DNA from: Austwickia sp.
Lineage (GTDB): Bacteria; Actinomycetota; Actinomycetes; Actinomycetales; Dermatophilaceae
NCBI GenBank assembly: GCA_016699675.1
Contig: CP064985.1
Location: 2,294,001-2,358,000 of the forward strand
DNA length: 64,000 nt
Direction: 5' to 3'
The notes beneath the pieces were generated by a model that worked only from the letters and a program-made list of their open reading frames with translations, had not been told where the DNA came from and made no database searches. Both the position numbers and the translations under genes were made by a program. Of the stretch, positions 36,818-46,183 are shown piece after piece (the stretch's first letter is position 1; each line of letters opens with the position of its first letter).

Positions 36818-39229
36818 TCAGCAGGGCGGTTCGAAGGCTCGTACGTCGGGCGCGGGGCCCCACCGATCCTCGTCGTACCGCTCCACCTCCACCAGGGCGA
36901 GCTGACCCGTCGTCGCCTGGGCCATCGCGGACGTACGCCGGTCCGACGTCAGCACGTTGGGGTTGCCGTGCACGTCGAGCGCGCCCTTGGACAGCGGGTC
37001 GAGCGGCGCCCCGTCGAGCGGCACGGGCGGGGGGTCGGCGGGGTCGTACCAGGCCCCGGTCGCCAGCTGCACCACCCCGGCCCGCAGCCCGTCGTCGAGG
37101 ACCGCCCCGGCGAGCAGGTGGCCGCGGTCGTTGAATACCCGCACGACGTCGCCGGCGGCGATGCCGCGGGCGGCTGCGTCCGCGGGGTGCAGCCGGATCG
37201 GTTCGCGGCCCGCGACCTTGCTGGCCTGGCTCGTCGCGCCGTGGTCGAGCTGGCTGTGCAGCCGCGTGCGGGGCTGGTTGGCGATCAGGTGCAGCGGGTA
37301 GCGATCCGCCGACGCCCATTCCTGCGGCGCGAACCACGTCGGCACGCCCGGGCAGTCCGGCAACCGCAGCGCGGCCACGGTCGGGGAGGCCAGCTCGATG
37401 CGGCCGCTGGGGGTGGGCAGGCGGTGGGTGGCCGGGTCCGCGCGCCACTGGCCGAGCAGCGGGCTGGGCGGCAGCGTGGGCAGCTCCAGGACGCCGCGGG
37501 CGCGGAACTCGTCGTACGTCGGGAGCCCGGCGTGCCACGCCGCCCCGTCGGGGCCCAGCGATCCGGGCGGCACGATCCGGCCCGCGATCAGGTCCTCGCG
37601 CCACTCGTCGTACAGGTGGCGCAGCCAGCCCTCGCTCGTGCGGCCCTCCGTGAACGCGGCGCCGAACCCCAGCCGGTCGGCCAGCGCGGCGAAGGTGTCG
37701 TAGTCGTCGCGGCTCTCGGCGTACCGCTTCGCCGCCGCGTGCATCGCGACCAGCACCGCCCCGTTGCGGCTGCCGGTGAGGTCGTCGCGCTCGACTGCCG
37801 TGGTCGACGGGATCACGATGTCGGCGTGCCGGGCCATGGAGGTCCAGTACGGGTCGTGCACCACGATCGTGTCCGGCCGGGCCATGGCCGCCCGCAGCTT
37901 GTTGAGGTCCTGCTGGTGGTGGAACGGGTTGCCGCCGGCCCAATAGACCAGCCGGATGTCGGGGAAGCTCACGTGGCCGCCGTCGTAGCCGATCTTCGCG
38001 CCCGGGTCGAGCAGCAGGTCGGCGATGGCGGCGACCGGCACGCGCGTCGCCACGCGGTTGCGGCCCTGCGGCAGGGTGGGCAGGCGGAACGGTACGGCGG
38101 GCAGGCCGGGGGAGTTCATCGAGCCGTACCCGAAGCCGAATCCCCCACCCGGCACACCGATCTGGCCCAGGAGCGCGCCGAGGGCGACGACGGCCCAGAG
38201 CGCCATCTCGCCGTACTGCTGGCGCTGCACCGACCAGGTCGCGGTGACGAGGGAGCGGTGCGTGGCGAGGTCGACGGCGAGGGCCTCGATGGTCGCGGCG
38301 GGCAGCTCGCACAGCGGCGCCGCCCAGGCGGCGTCCTTGGTTTGCCCGTCGCGCTCGCCGAGCAGGTAGGCGGCGAGGTCGGCGTAGCCCACCGTGTGGC
38401 TCTCGACGAAGTCGTGGTCGACCAGCCCGCGGGCGATGAGCGTGTGGCACAGCGCGAGGATCAGCGCCGTGTCCGAGCCGGGCCGCGCGGGCAGCCACTC
38501 GACCCCGGCGCCGGTGGGGAGGTCGTCGCGCAGCGGGGTGACGCCGACGAGCCGGCCGCCCCGAGCCAGGTAGGCCGCGAGCGACTGCCGCGTCGGGTGG
38601 TCCCCGGTCCCGCCGTGGTTGATGGCGGTGTTCTTGGCGGGCACGCCGCCGAGCGCCAGCCAGACCTCGGTGTGTTCGACGATCTCGGACCACGAGGTGG
38701 AGCGCTGGCTGGCGGTGACCTCCGCGCAGGCGACCCGCGGCAGGAAGACCTCCAGCGCACCGGTCGAGTAGGTGTTGACGCTGCGCGTGTACCCGCCCAG
38801 CCCGTTGAGGAACCGGTGCACCTGGCTCTGCGCGTGGTGGAACCGCCCCGCCGAGCCCCAGCCGTAGCTGCCGCCGAAGATCGCCTCGTTGCCGTACTCG
38901 TCGACAACGCGGCGCAGCTCGGCGGCCAGCCGATCGAGCACCTCGTCCCACCCGACGCGCACGTAGTCGCCGGGTCCGGTGCCGCCGGCGCGGCCCGTTC
39001 CGCGGTCGCCGCTCGGGCCGGGTCCGTTCGCCAACCAGCCACGCCGTACGGCGGGAGCGGGGACCCGGCTGCGATGGGTGACCGACCCGGGCAGGTTGCC
39101 GAGCAGCGGCGAGGGGTCTCGGTCGCCGTCCCACGGGGTGAGGGCGCCGATGTCGCGCCCGTCGGCGGTGGCCGTTGCGGCGTACGTCCCCCAGTGCGAC
39201 GCCTGCTGGTACGCCTGGTACGCCGTCAC
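36818..39229 (-). CDS. BisC/TorZ-type molybdopterin oxidoreductase
   Basis: 803 residues of the DMSO-reductase family. YGWGSAGRFHHAQSQVHRFLN and VNTYSTGALEV (the Ser that ligates Mo) place it with biotin-sulfoxide/TMAO/methionine-sulfoxide reductases. There is no N-terminal Fe-S motif. There is also no Tat signal, so it is probably cytoplasmic and BisC-like. GGFGFGYGSMN and the C-terminal dinucleotide-binding domain (LIANQPRTRLHSQLDHG, GDVVRVFNDRG) are intact. It starts with GTG 39229, four bases after the ADH stop, so the two are co-transcribed. The substrate is uncertain. No dedicated chaperone is adjacent. Confidence 0.9.
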   Translation of the reverse strand: MTAYQAYQQASHWGTYAATATADGRDIGALTPWDGDRDPSPLLGNLPGSVTHRSRVPAPAVRRGWLANGPGPSGDRGTGRAGGTGPGDYVRVGWDEVLDRLAAELRRVVDEYGNEAIFGGSYGWGSAGRFHHAQSQVHRFLNGLGGYTRSVNTYSTGALEVFLPRVACAEVTASQRSTSWSEIVEHTEVWLALGGVPAKNTAINHGGTGDHPTRQSLAAYLARGGRLVGVTPLRDDLPTGAGVEWLPARPGSDTALILALCHTLIARGLVDHDFVESHTVGYADLAAYLLGERDGQTKDAAWAAPLCELPAATIEALAVDLATHRSLVTATWSVQRQQYGEMALWAVVALGALLGQIGVPGGGFGFGYGSMNSPGLPAVPFRLPTLPQGRNRVATRVPVAAIADLLLDPGAKIGYDGGHVSFPDIRLVYWAGGNPFHHQQDLNKLRAAMARPDTIVVHDPYWTSMARHADIVIPSTTAVERDDLTGSRNGAVLVAMHAAAKRYAESRDDYDTFAALADRLGFGAAFTEGRTSEGWLRHLYDEWREDLIAGRIVPPGSLGPDGAAWHAGLPTYDEFRARGVLELPTLPPSPLLGQWRADPATHRLPTPSGRIELASPTVAALRLPDCPGVPTWFAPQEWASADRYPLHLIANQPRTRLHSQLDHGATSQASKVAGREPIRLHPADAAARGIAAGDVVRVFNDRGHLLAGAVLDDGLRAGVVQLATGAWYDPADPPPVPLDGAPLDPLSKGALDVHGNPNVLTSDRRTSAMAQATTGQLALVEVERYDEDRWGPAPDVRAFEPPC

Positions 39230-39233
39230 CGGG

Positions 39234-40283
39234 TCAGCGGGTCAGGAGCATCGACTTGATGGCGCGGCGCTCGTCCATCGCGGCGTACCCCTCGGCCACC
39301 TCGGCCAGCGGCAGCGTGAGGTCGAAGACCAGCCCGGGCTCGATGACCCCGGCCAGCACGTCGTCGCGCAGCGTCGGGATGTACTGCCGGACCGGCGCCA
39401 TTCCGCCCGCCAGCCCGATGTTCTTCCGGAACATCCGCTCCACCGGGGGCTCGACGCCGTGCGGCACGCCGACGAAACCCACCGTCGCGCCCGGCCGGGC
39501 GCACGCGAAGGCCTGGTCGATCGCGTCCTTGGTGCCGACGCACTCCAGAACCGTGTCGGCGCCGACACCGTTCGTGAGGTCGTGCACCCGGGCGGCGCCC
39601 TCGTCCCCGCGCTCCTCGACGACGTCCGTCGCGCCGAATCGCCGCGCCAGCGCCTGCCGGTCGGCGTGCCGCGACATGGCGATGATGCGCTCGGCGCCCA
39701 TCCGGGCGGCCGACAGAATGCCGAGCAGCCCCACGGCCCCGTCGCCCACGACGGCGACCGTGTCGCCCTCGCGGACGTTCGCAGAGACCGCGGCGTGCCA
39801 ACCGGTACCCATCACGTCGGCGAGCGTGAGCAGGCTCGGGACCATCGCGGCGTCGGGCTGGTCGCGCAGCGCGACGAGGGTGCCGTCGGCGAGCGGGATG
39901 CGGACGAACTCCGCCTGCGCCGCGCCGAAGGGGAGCCCGGCGCGGTCCTCCGACCCGAAGTACGCGACGTTGTCGCACGCCGACTGCATGCCGACCTGGC
40001 AGTGCGGGCAGGTGTTGTCGCTGATCGTGAAGGGGCTGATGACGAAGTCACCGGCGCGCAGGCTGCGCACGTCGGCGCCGACCTCCTCGACGACGCCGAC
40101 CAGCTCGTGGCCGATGGCGCGGGGCTCGGGGACCTCGTTGATGCCCCGGTAGGGCCACAGGTCGGAGCCGCATACGCAGGCCGCGACGACGCGGACGATT
40201 GCGTCCGTCGGGGCCAGAATCGTGGGGTCGGCGACGTCGTCGAGGCGGATGTCGCGGGGGGCGTGCAGGATGGTCGCCTTCAT
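39234..40283 (-). CDS. Zinc-dependent alcohol dehydrogenase (MDR family)
   Basis: 349 residues. Catalytic zinc ligands are in CVCGSDLWPYRG and GHELVGVVEEVG. The structural-zinc region is partial (TCPHCQVGMQSACDN, three Cys seen). The NAD(P)-binding motif is VGDGAVGLLG, followed by GADTVLECVG. It belongs to the threonine-dehydrogenase/zinc-ADH group; the substrate is not known. It is the first gene of a two-gene unit with the molybdoenzyme. An aldehyde or alcohol might be linked to sulfoxide reduction, but that is only a guess. Confidence 0.88.
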   Translation of the reverse strand: MKATILHAPRDIRLDDVADPTILAPTDAIVRVVAACVCGSDLWPYRGINEVPEPRAIGHELVGVVEEVGADVRSLRAGDFVISPFTISDNTCPHCQVGMQSACDNVAYFGSEDRAGLPFGAAQAEFVRIPLADGTLVALRDQPDAAMVPSLLTLADVMGTGWHAAVSANVREGDTVAVVGDGAVGLLGILSAARMGAERIIAMSRHADRQALARRFGATDVVEERGDEGAARVHDLTNGVGADTVLECVGTKDAIDQAFACARPGATVGFVGVPHGVEPPVERMFRKNIGLAGGMAPVRQYIPTLRDDVLAGVIEPGLVFDLTLPLAEVAEGYAAMDERRAIKSMLLTR

Positions 40284-40426
40284 GGCGTCATCCTGCCACC
40301 GCGCCGCCCGCGCCCCTCGGGCGGTGCCAAGGGTCAGGCGGTGCGGTGGCCGTGCTCAGGGGGCAGCGCTCAGGTCACGCTGGTAGTGCTCGGGGGCAGT
40401 GCTCAGTCAGACGGGAGTGACGGCGC

Positions 40427-40612
40427 TCAGGCGCACTTGCGGGCGAACGCCTCGGCCAACTCGTGGCGGGCGAACATCTCCAGGGCCTCGTCGTGCGAGA
40501 GGGGGTGCGACAACGAGCGCAGGTGCGTCGGGCCGTGGATCAGCCCGCGGGGTGTCGTGGGGGCGGCAGTGGACGCTCGCGGCGTCGTGGGGCCGGTCAG
40601 GATGGTGCTCAT
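40427..40612 (-). CDS. Small hypothetical protein
   Basis: 61 residues from ATG 40612, with GGAG six bases upstream. The first half is rich in Thr, Pro and Arg and looks disordered. The second half (LSHPLSHDEALEMFARHELAEAFARKCA) is an amphipathic helix ending in a Cys. No domain is recognised. Its own ribosome site and position between two longer genes support it as real, but it could be spurious. Confidence 0.5.
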   Translation of the reverse strand: MSTILTGPTTPRASTAAPTTPRGLIHGPTHLRSLSHPLSHDEALEMFARHELAEAFARKCA

Positions 40613-40860
40613 CGGGTTCTCCGGATGGTGAGGGGCTGCTCGCCGGTCGGCAAGGCCAGCCCGGTGATGTCGGGTTGGCGATCGACGGCGATCGGTGAGT
40701 CGGGTCATGGATACGATCGGCGCACAGGCCGCCAGGTTTCGGATTCGCCACGCAGTGGGGCGAAGATCACGTTCTCCTGGTGACCGCGCTCACACCCTCC
40801 GCGACGAGGGAAGATCCCGCTCGCAGCCAGTATCTCATGGGCGAGGAGGGGGGTGAGACC

Positions 40861-41238
40861 ATGGGCGCCATGCCGCCGCGCCGACGTGTCGATCCCGCCG
40901 CCGGGGCCGCCGCGGTCCGCGCCTGGGCGGCGGATCCCGCGACCGCGGACCGTACGACGCGAGCCACCGCCGTCCGCTACACCCTGGAGGAGCTGGCCCA
41001 GAGGGCGCCAGGTCGGACCGTGGAGGTGCGGGTGCCCCCGTTCGGGGCCACGCAGTGCGTCGCGGGGCCGACGCACACCCGGGGCACGCCACCCAACGCG
41101 GTCGAGACCGACGCCGACACCTGGCTGGGCCTGGCCACCGGGCGGCTGACCTGGCCGGGGGTCGTGGCCGAGGGGCGGCTGCGGGCCAGTGGGCAGCGCG
41201 CGGACGTCTCGACGTACCTTCCGTTGCTCCCCGCGTAG
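40861..41238 (+). CDS. Sterol-carrier-family protein
   Basis: 125 residues from ATG 40861, following GAGGAGGGG. The text RAWAADPATADRTTRATAVRYTLEELAQRAPGR, then VEVRVPPFGATQCVAG and ETDADTWLGLATGRLTW, resembles the SCP2/MDMPI-C-like small proteins annotated as sterol carrier family in actinobacteria. They usually lie near purF and purM, as here. A lipid-binding role is assumed from the family and is not shown. The frame is open further upstream (40780) but without a ribosome site. Confidence 0.75.
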   Translation: MGAMPPRRRVDPAAGAAAVRAWAADPATADRTTRATAVRYTLEELAQRAPGRTVEVRVPPFGATQCVAGPTHTRGTPPNAVETDADTWLGLATGRLTWPGVVAEGRLRASGQRADVSTYLPLLPA

Positions 41239-41248
41239 GCTGCCGCCC

Positions 41249-42142
41249 ATGCGCGTCGGCATCGTCATCCTGCCCGAACACCCGTGGTCGATCGCCGCCG
41301 GATTGTGGCGCCGCGCCGAGGAATTGGGCTTCGACCACGCGTGGACCTACGACCACATCGTGTGGGGCGGCCTGCAGGACTCGCCCTGGTACGGCACCAC
41401 GCCCACCCTCGCCGCGGCCGCCACCGTCACCGAGCGCATCGGGCTGGGCACGTTCGTGTCGAGCCCGAACTACCGCCACCCCGTCCCGTTCATGCGCGAC
41501 ATCCTGGCGCTGGACGACATCTCGGGCGGGCGGTTCCTGCTGGGGGTGGGTTCCGGCGGCAACCTGGATTCGACGATCTGCGGCCAGGAGCCCCTGAGCC
41601 CGCGGGACAAGGTGGACCGCCTCGAGGAGTTCCTGGGACTGCTCGACGGCCTGCTCCTGCAGGATCACGTCACCGCGACCGGCCGCTGGTTCTCGGCGGC
41701 CGACGTGCGCACCCTGCCAGGCTGCGTGCAACGCCCCCGCGTCCCGTTCCTCGTCGCCGCGAACGGGCCCCGCGCGATGGCGGTCGCGGCGCGCCACGGC
41801 CAGGGCTGGGTCACCACGGGGGCGGGGGGCGAGACGCCGCAGGAGTGGTGGGAGGGGGTGGCGGCCTTGGTCCGGCGACTGGATGAGGTGCTGGAGCGCC
41901 ACGGCCGGCGTCGCGGCGACGGCTTCGACACCTACCTCTCCCTCGACGCCGGGCCGCGCTTCTCGCTGGATTCGGTGGCCGCCTTCGAGGACGCGGTCGG
42001 GCTCGCGGCGGACCTGGGGTTCTCGGATGTGGTGACACATTGGCCGCGACCGGAGGGCCCGTACGCCGGGAGCCTGGCCACCCTGGAGCGCGTCGCGGCG
42101 GAGGTCCTGCCCCGGCTGCGGCCGCCCGCCCCAGTAGGCTGA
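41249..42142 (+). CDS. LLM-class (F420-type) oxidoreductase
   Basis: 297 residues of the luciferase-like TIM-barrel family. Signs are ELGFDHAWTYDHIVWG, TERIGLGTFVSSPNYRHPVPFMRD, ALDDISGGRFLLGVGSGG and FLVAANGPRAMAVAARHGQGWVT. Many actinobacterial members use coenzyme F420 rather than FMN, and the DHI region fits that. The substrate is unknown. ATG 41249 is chosen because the family begins with R(V/F)GI. It follows the sterol-carrier gene by 10 bp and is likely in the same unit. Confidence 0.85.
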   Translation: MRVGIVILPEHPWSIAAGLWRRAEELGFDHAWTYDHIVWGGLQDSPWYGTTPTLAAAATVTERIGLGTFVSSPNYRHPVPFMRDILALDDISGGRFLLGVGSGGNLDSTICGQEPLSPRDKVDRLEEFLGLLDGLLLQDHVTATGRWFSAADVRTLPGCVQRPRVPFLVAANGPRAMAVAARHGQGWVTTGAGGETPQEWWEGVAALVRRLDEVLERHGRRRGDGFDTYLSLDAGPRFSLDSVAAFEDAVGLAADLGFSDVVTHWPRPEGPYAGSLATLERVAAEVLPRLRPPAPVG

Positions 42143-42146
42143 GCCC

Positions 42147-42449
42147 GTGGCCGACGAGACCAGCACCCAGCCAGACCAGGCCGGCACCGGTGTGTTTCGC
42201 TACCGTGTGCGGCGCGCCCCCAACATCTGGGCGTTCCTGGTCACCGGTGCCGTCGTTGGCGCGCTCGTGGGGTTCAGCGTCGACTACTTCGGCCCCGATG
42301 GGTGCGCCAAGGCGGCCGGCGCGGGCTGCACCGCGCCGTACTCCCCGGGCGTCTCGCTGGCCTATTTCCTCGTCCTCGGCGCCATGGCGGGCGTCGCCGT
42401 CGCGGCGACGGTCGTGGTCGCCGTGGACAAGTTCCTGTCCTCCCGCTGA
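42147..42449 (+). CDS. Small two-helix membrane protein
   Basis: 100 residues from GTG 42147. A charged N-terminus is followed by two hydrophobic segments (about 28-45, WAFLVTGAVVGALVGFSVDYF, and 69-90). Between them is an extracellular-looking loop with two Cys (CAKAAGAGCTAPYSPG) that could form a disulfide. No family function is known. The gene lies five bases after the oxidoreductase stop and 57 bp before purF, and is conserved in position in many actinobacteria as an uncharacterised membrane protein. Confidence 0.7.
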   Translation: MADETSTQPDQAGTGVFRYRVRRAPNIWAFLVTGAVVGALVGFSVDYFGPDGCAKAAGAGCTAPYSPGVSLAYFLVLGAMAGVAVAATVVVAVDKFLSSR

Positions 42450-42506
42450 GCGGGCCAGATCAGCCGTCGGCCCAGGCGGCCCGACGCCGTGTGCGAGACT
42501 GGCCAG

Positions 42507-44111
42507 GTGCCAGGCGGTGACGGACAGCTGAGCCATGACCTCCTTCCCGGCGAGAAGGGTCCCCAGGACGCGTGCGGCGTGTTCGGGGTCTACGCCCCCG
42601 GTGAAGAGGTCGCCAAGCTCACCTACTACGGCCTCTACGCCCTGCAGCACCGCGGACAGGAGTCGGCCGGCATCGCGGCCAGCGATGGGCACCGCGTCCT
42701 CGTCTACAAGGACATGGGCCTGGTCAGCCAGGTCTTCGACGAGCGCGCCCTGAGCCCCCTGGTCGGCTATCTCGCCATCGGCCACGCCCGCTACTCGACC
42801 ACCGGCGCCTCCACCTGGGAGAACGCGCAGCCGACGCTGTCGGACAGCGACCTCGGCACGATCGCCCTCGCCCACAACGGCAACCTCGTCAACTCCGCCG
42901 AACTGCGCGCCGAGCTCGAGGCCACCGAGCGCGGCGCCCACGGCCACGCCGAGATCGCGCGCGGCGCGACCTCGGACACGGCCATCGTCACGGCGCTCCT
43001 CGCCGACCATCCGGAGCCCAGCCTGGAAGACCGCGCCGCCGCGGTCCTGCCCAAGGTCAAGGGCGCCTTCTGCTTCGTGTGGATGGACGAGCAGTCGATC
43101 TACGCGGCGCGGGACCCGTATGGCTTCCGCCCCCTCGTGCTCGGCCGTCTCGACCGCGGCTGGGTGGTCGCCAGCGAGACGGCCGCCCTCGACATCGTGG
43201 GCGCGAGCTTCGTCCGCGAGGTGCAGCCCGGCGAGCTGGTGGTCATCGGTGCGGACGGCCTGCGCAGCCGCCGGTTCGCCGAGCCGAAGCCGAAGGGCTG
43301 CGTGTTCGAGTACGTCTACCTCGCCCGCCCCGACACCGCCATCCGCAACCGCGGCATCTACGCGGCCCGCGTCGAGATGGGTCGCACGCTCGCCCGCGAG
43401 CACCCGGTCGCCGCCGACATGGTCATGCCCACCCCGGAATCGGGCGTGCCGGCCGCGATCGGGTACGCCGAGGCCTCCGGCATCCCCTTCGGCCACGGCC
43501 TGGTGAAGAACTCCTACGTGGGCCGCACCTTCATCTCGCCCAGCCCGACCATCCGCCAGCTCGGCATCCGCCTCAAGCTCAACCCGCTGCGGGAGACCAT
43601 CCACGGCAAGCGCCTCATCGTCGTGGACGACTCGATCGTGCGCGGCAACACCCAGCGCGCCCTCGTCCGGATGCTGCGCGAGGCTGGCGCGGTCGAGGTG
43701 CACGTGCGGATCTCCAGCCCGCCGGTGCGCTGGCCCTGCTTCTTCGGCATCGACTTCGCCTCCCGCGCGGAGCTCATCGCCAACGGCGTGGACATCGAGG
43801 GCATCTGTCGCAGCATCGGCGCCGACAGCCTGGGCTACATCAGCGAGGAGGGGATGGTGGCGGCCACCCGGCAGGACGCCTCGGAGCTGTGCCTGGCCTG
43901 CTTCACCGGTCAATACCCCGTGGACCTGGACGAGTCGCAGCTCGGCAAGACGGTGTTGGAGCCCGGCGGTAAGAGCGGTCGGACCGCCCCCCCTCCCGGC
44001 GTACCGTCGAACGCCCCCGACCCCGCCGGCCACGGCTTCCTGCCGGGCAACCCCGACGCGTCCGTGACGCGGCCCACCCGCCCCGCCGTACCCGCTGGAG
44101 GACGGCCATGA
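42507..44111 (+). CDS. purF: Amidophosphoribosyltransferase
   Basis: 534 residues. It catalyses the committed step of purine synthesis, PRPP plus glutamine to phosphoribosylamine. The N-terminal nucleophile glutaminase begins at the Cys of DACGVFGVYAPGEE, preceded by a short propeptide that is normally removed. GYLAIGHARYSTTG, AHNGNLVN and the PRPP loop RLIVVDDSIVRGNTQR are present. Cys residues near the C-terminus (CRSIGADSLG, LCLACFTG) fit the Fe-S-containing type. GTG 42507 matches the family start better than GTG 42489. The stop overlaps the purM ATG by 4 nt. Confidence 0.97.
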   Translation: MPGGDGQLSHDLLPGEKGPQDACGVFGVYAPGEEVAKLTYYGLYALQHRGQESAGIAASDGHRVLVYKDMGLVSQVFDERALSPLVGYLAIGHARYSTTGASTWENAQPTLSDSDLGTIALAHNGNLVNSAELRAELEATERGAHGHAEIARGATSDTAIVTALLADHPEPSLEDRAAAVLPKVKGAFCFVWMDEQSIYAARDPYGFRPLVLGRLDRGWVVASETAALDIVGASFVREVQPGELVVIGADGLRSRRFAEPKPKGCVFEYVYLARPDTAIRNRGIYAARVEMGRTLAREHPVAADMVMPTPESGVPAAIGYAEASGIPFGHGLVKNSYVGRTFISPSPTIRQLGIRLKLNPLRETIHGKRLIVVDDSIVRGNTQRALVRMLREAGAVEVHVRISSPPVRWPCFFGIDFASRAELIANGVDIEGICRSIGADSLGYISEEGMVAATRQDASELCLACFTGQYPVDLDESQLGKTVLEPGGKSGRTAPPPGVPSNAPDPAGHGFLPGNPDASVTRPTRPAVPAGGRP

Positions 44112-45241
44112 CGCACCCCGCCCCCACCAGCGCCCCGATCACGTACGCCGCCGCCGGCGTCGACGTGGAGGCCGGCGACAAGGCCGTGGCGCTGATGAAG
44201 GAGTACGTCGCGCGGGCGCAGCGCCCCGAGGTCCTCGGCGGGCTGGGCGGCTTTGCCGGGCTATTCGACGCCAGTGCCCTCGCCGGCATGCGCCGCCCGG
44301 TCCTGGCCACCTCCACCGACGGCGTGGGCACCAAGGTCGCCATCGCCCGCGCCATGGACAAGCACGACACCATCGGCTTCGACCTGGTGGGCATGGTCGT
44401 CGACGACATCGTCGTCTGCGGCGCTGAGCCGCTCTTCCTCACCGACTACATCGCCTGCGGCAAGGTCGTCCCGGAGCGGATCGCGGCGATCGTCGCCGGG
44501 ATCGCCGCCGCGTGCGCGGCCGCCGGCTGCGCCCTCGTGGGCGGCGAGACCGCAGAGCACCCGGGGCTGCTGGGGGAGGACGAGTACGACGTCGCGGGCG
44601 CCGTCACGGGCGTCGTCGAGTACGACGCGATCCTCGGCCCGCAGCGGGTCCGCGCCGGGGACGTGGTGCTCGGCATCGAGAGCTCGGGGCTGCACAGCAA
44701 CGGGTTCTCGCTCGTCCGCCGGGTGGTCGCCGACGCGGGCTGGGACTACGGCCGGTACGTCGCGGAGTTCGGCCGCACCCTGGGGGAGGAGCTGCTCACC
44801 CCCACTCACGTCTATGCGGCCGAGCTGCTGTCGCTGATCCGGGCCGACGGCGTGGACGTCCATGCGCTCTCCCACGTCACTGGCGGCGGCCTGGCCGCGA
44901 ACCTGGCCCGCGTCCTGCCTCAGGGGATGACCACGCGGGTCGACCGCGGCACGTGGACGCCGCCGGCGGTGTTCCAGGTCATCCAGGCCCTTGGGCGGGT
45001 GCCGCAGGCGGACCTGGAGCGCACGCTGAACCAGGGCGTGGGCTTCGTGGCGCTGGTCGCCCCGGACGGCGCCGACCGGGCGCTGGCGGAGCTCGACGCG
45101 TTGGGTCTCGGCGCGTGGGTGCTCGGCGAGGTGCTCGCCGACACGACGTACGAGCCGGACCCCGCGCACGAGGTGGTTCGCGGCGCGAAGGGCGTCGACG
45201 GCGGCGCGGTTCAGCTCGTCGGCGTCCACCCCACCGCTTGA
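44108..45241 (+). CDS. purM: AIR synthetase
   Basis: 377 residues. It closes the imidazole ring, turning FGAM into AIR with ATP. ITYAAAGVDVEAGDKAV, LATSTDGVGTKVAIA, FDLVGMVVDDIVVCGAEPLF, GGETAEHPG and HVTGGGLAANLARVLP are all family signatures. The ATGA overlap with purF shows translational coupling. It is followed by a convergent DUF3073 gene, a common actinobacterial arrangement. Confidence 0.97.
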   Translation: MTHPAPTSAPITYAAAGVDVEAGDKAVALMKEYVARAQRPEVLGGLGGFAGLFDASALAGMRRPVLATSTDGVGTKVAIARAMDKHDTIGFDLVGMVVDDIVVCGAEPLFLTDYIACGKVVPERIAAIVAGIAAACAAAGCALVGGETAEHPGLLGEDEYDVAGAVTGVVEYDAILGPQRVRAGDVVLGIESSGLHSNGFSLVRRVVADAGWDYGRYVAEFGRTLGEELLTPTHVYAAELLSLIRADGVDVHALSHVTGGGLAANLARVLPQGMTTRVDRGTWTPPAVFQVIQALGRVPQADLERTLNQGVGFVALVAPDGADRALAELDALGLGAWVLGEVLADTTYEPDPAHEVVRGAKGVDGGAVQLVGVHPTA

Positions 45242-45362
45242 GCGGCTTGCGCTGCCTCAGCCGTCGAAGTGGCGGTGTCGCCCTGAGCGGCGGCGCGGCA
45301 CAGCGAAATCCGGGCTCGACTCGCGTCTGCCCGGATGGCGCTAGTGCTCTGTTGGCGGCGTC

Positions 45363-45560
45363 TTAACGACGCCCGCCGCCCCACGATTCGTATTCGTCAT
45401 CGTCCGCGTCGTCCGCGTCGTCGTGAGGGTCGGTTTCGACATCCTTCGACTGAGCTCCGTGGAGCTCACGCTCAAGCGAGGTGAAGTCGGTGCTGGGGCT
45501 GTAGTACTTCAGCTCCCGAGCGACCTTCGTCTGCTTGGCCTTTGCCCGGCCGCGCCCCAT
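45363..45560 (-). CDS. DUF3073 family protein
   Basis: 65 residues from ATG 45560. The opening MGRGRAKAKQTKVARELKYY and the following SPSTDFTSLERELHG are the defining DUF3073 sequence. The tail is strongly acidic (DPHDDADDADDDEYESWGGG). The basic head and acidic tail suggest nucleic-acid or ribosome contact, but no function has been shown. Its location next to purM is typical. The frame is open further upstream to 45722, where the sequence is not family-like. Confidence 0.93.
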   Translation of the reverse strand: MGRGRAKAKQTKVARELKYYSPSTDFTSLERELHGAQSKDVETDPHDDADDADDDEYESWGGGRR

Positions 45561-45860
45561 GGCGTCGACCCCCTCACGCGTCTGCCGGAGGCGCATCGCG
45601 CCGGCCATCTGTCGCAGACGGTCGGCACGGAGCGGCTCCAGGGATTTTTTCTGTTCGTGGTGCCTACCGTACATGCTCCGGGCGAATCGCCGGAACCGCC
45701 GATGGTCCCGCCGGAGCCACAATCGCGATGTTTCAGGACAACCGCGCGGCGCTGGCCACGGTCTCCGAGAGCGCGCCGGTAGCGGCGTTCAGGCGGCGGT
45801 CGATTAGCATCGATCAAACCGACATGCGCTGAGCCCACACGCGTAGGAGGCCACCCCCAC

Positions 45861-46085
45861 ATGCCGACCATGGATCCCTCAGATGCGCGAGGGGAGTTGT
45901 TGACCCCCGCGGAGGTCGCGGCTCTGTTCCGCGTCGACCCCAAAACCGTCACTCGATGGGCGGTCTCGGGCAAGTTGACCTCCCTGCGCACCCTGGGTGG
46001 CCATCGTCGGTATCGCGCCGAGGAGGTCTATGCCCTCCTCGATGCCGCCGGCTGGCATGCCCCGGTCGGTCCGCGCGCCGAATAG
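45861..46085 (+). CDS. bldC: BldC, MerR-like developmental regulator
   Basis: 74 residues from ATG 45861 behind AGGAGG. A single winged-helix of MerR type, LLTPAEVAALFRVDPKTVTRWAVSGKLTSLRTLGGHRRY, fills the protein, as in Streptomyces BldC. The usual MerR dimerisation helix is absent. BldC binds DNA cooperatively as head-to-tail oligomers and controls development or motility genes in relatives. Its place beside csrA, fliW and the flagellar genes may be significant. A strong hairpin follows. Confidence 0.93.
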   Translation: MPTMDPSDARGELLTPAEVAALFRVDPKTVTRWAVSGKLTSLRTLGGHRRYRAEEVYALLDAAGWHAPVGPRAE

Positions 46086-46092
46086 CGAAACG

Positions 46093-46129
46093 CCAGGGCC
46101 GTACCGGCGAGCGGCCGGTACGGCCCTGG
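46093..46129. terminator. Hairpin between convergent bldC and csrA
   Basis: Perfect 15-bp arms, CCAGGGCCGTACCGG and its complement, are separated by a 7-nt loop. It begins 7 bp after the bldC stop. The T tract is weak (TGACGTTGCGT). It probably serves both genes. Confidence 0.8.
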
Positions 46130-46183
46130 TGACGTTGCGTCCTGCGGCGACAGGAGTCGCCGTGGTCGCGGGAGGTGGGTGCC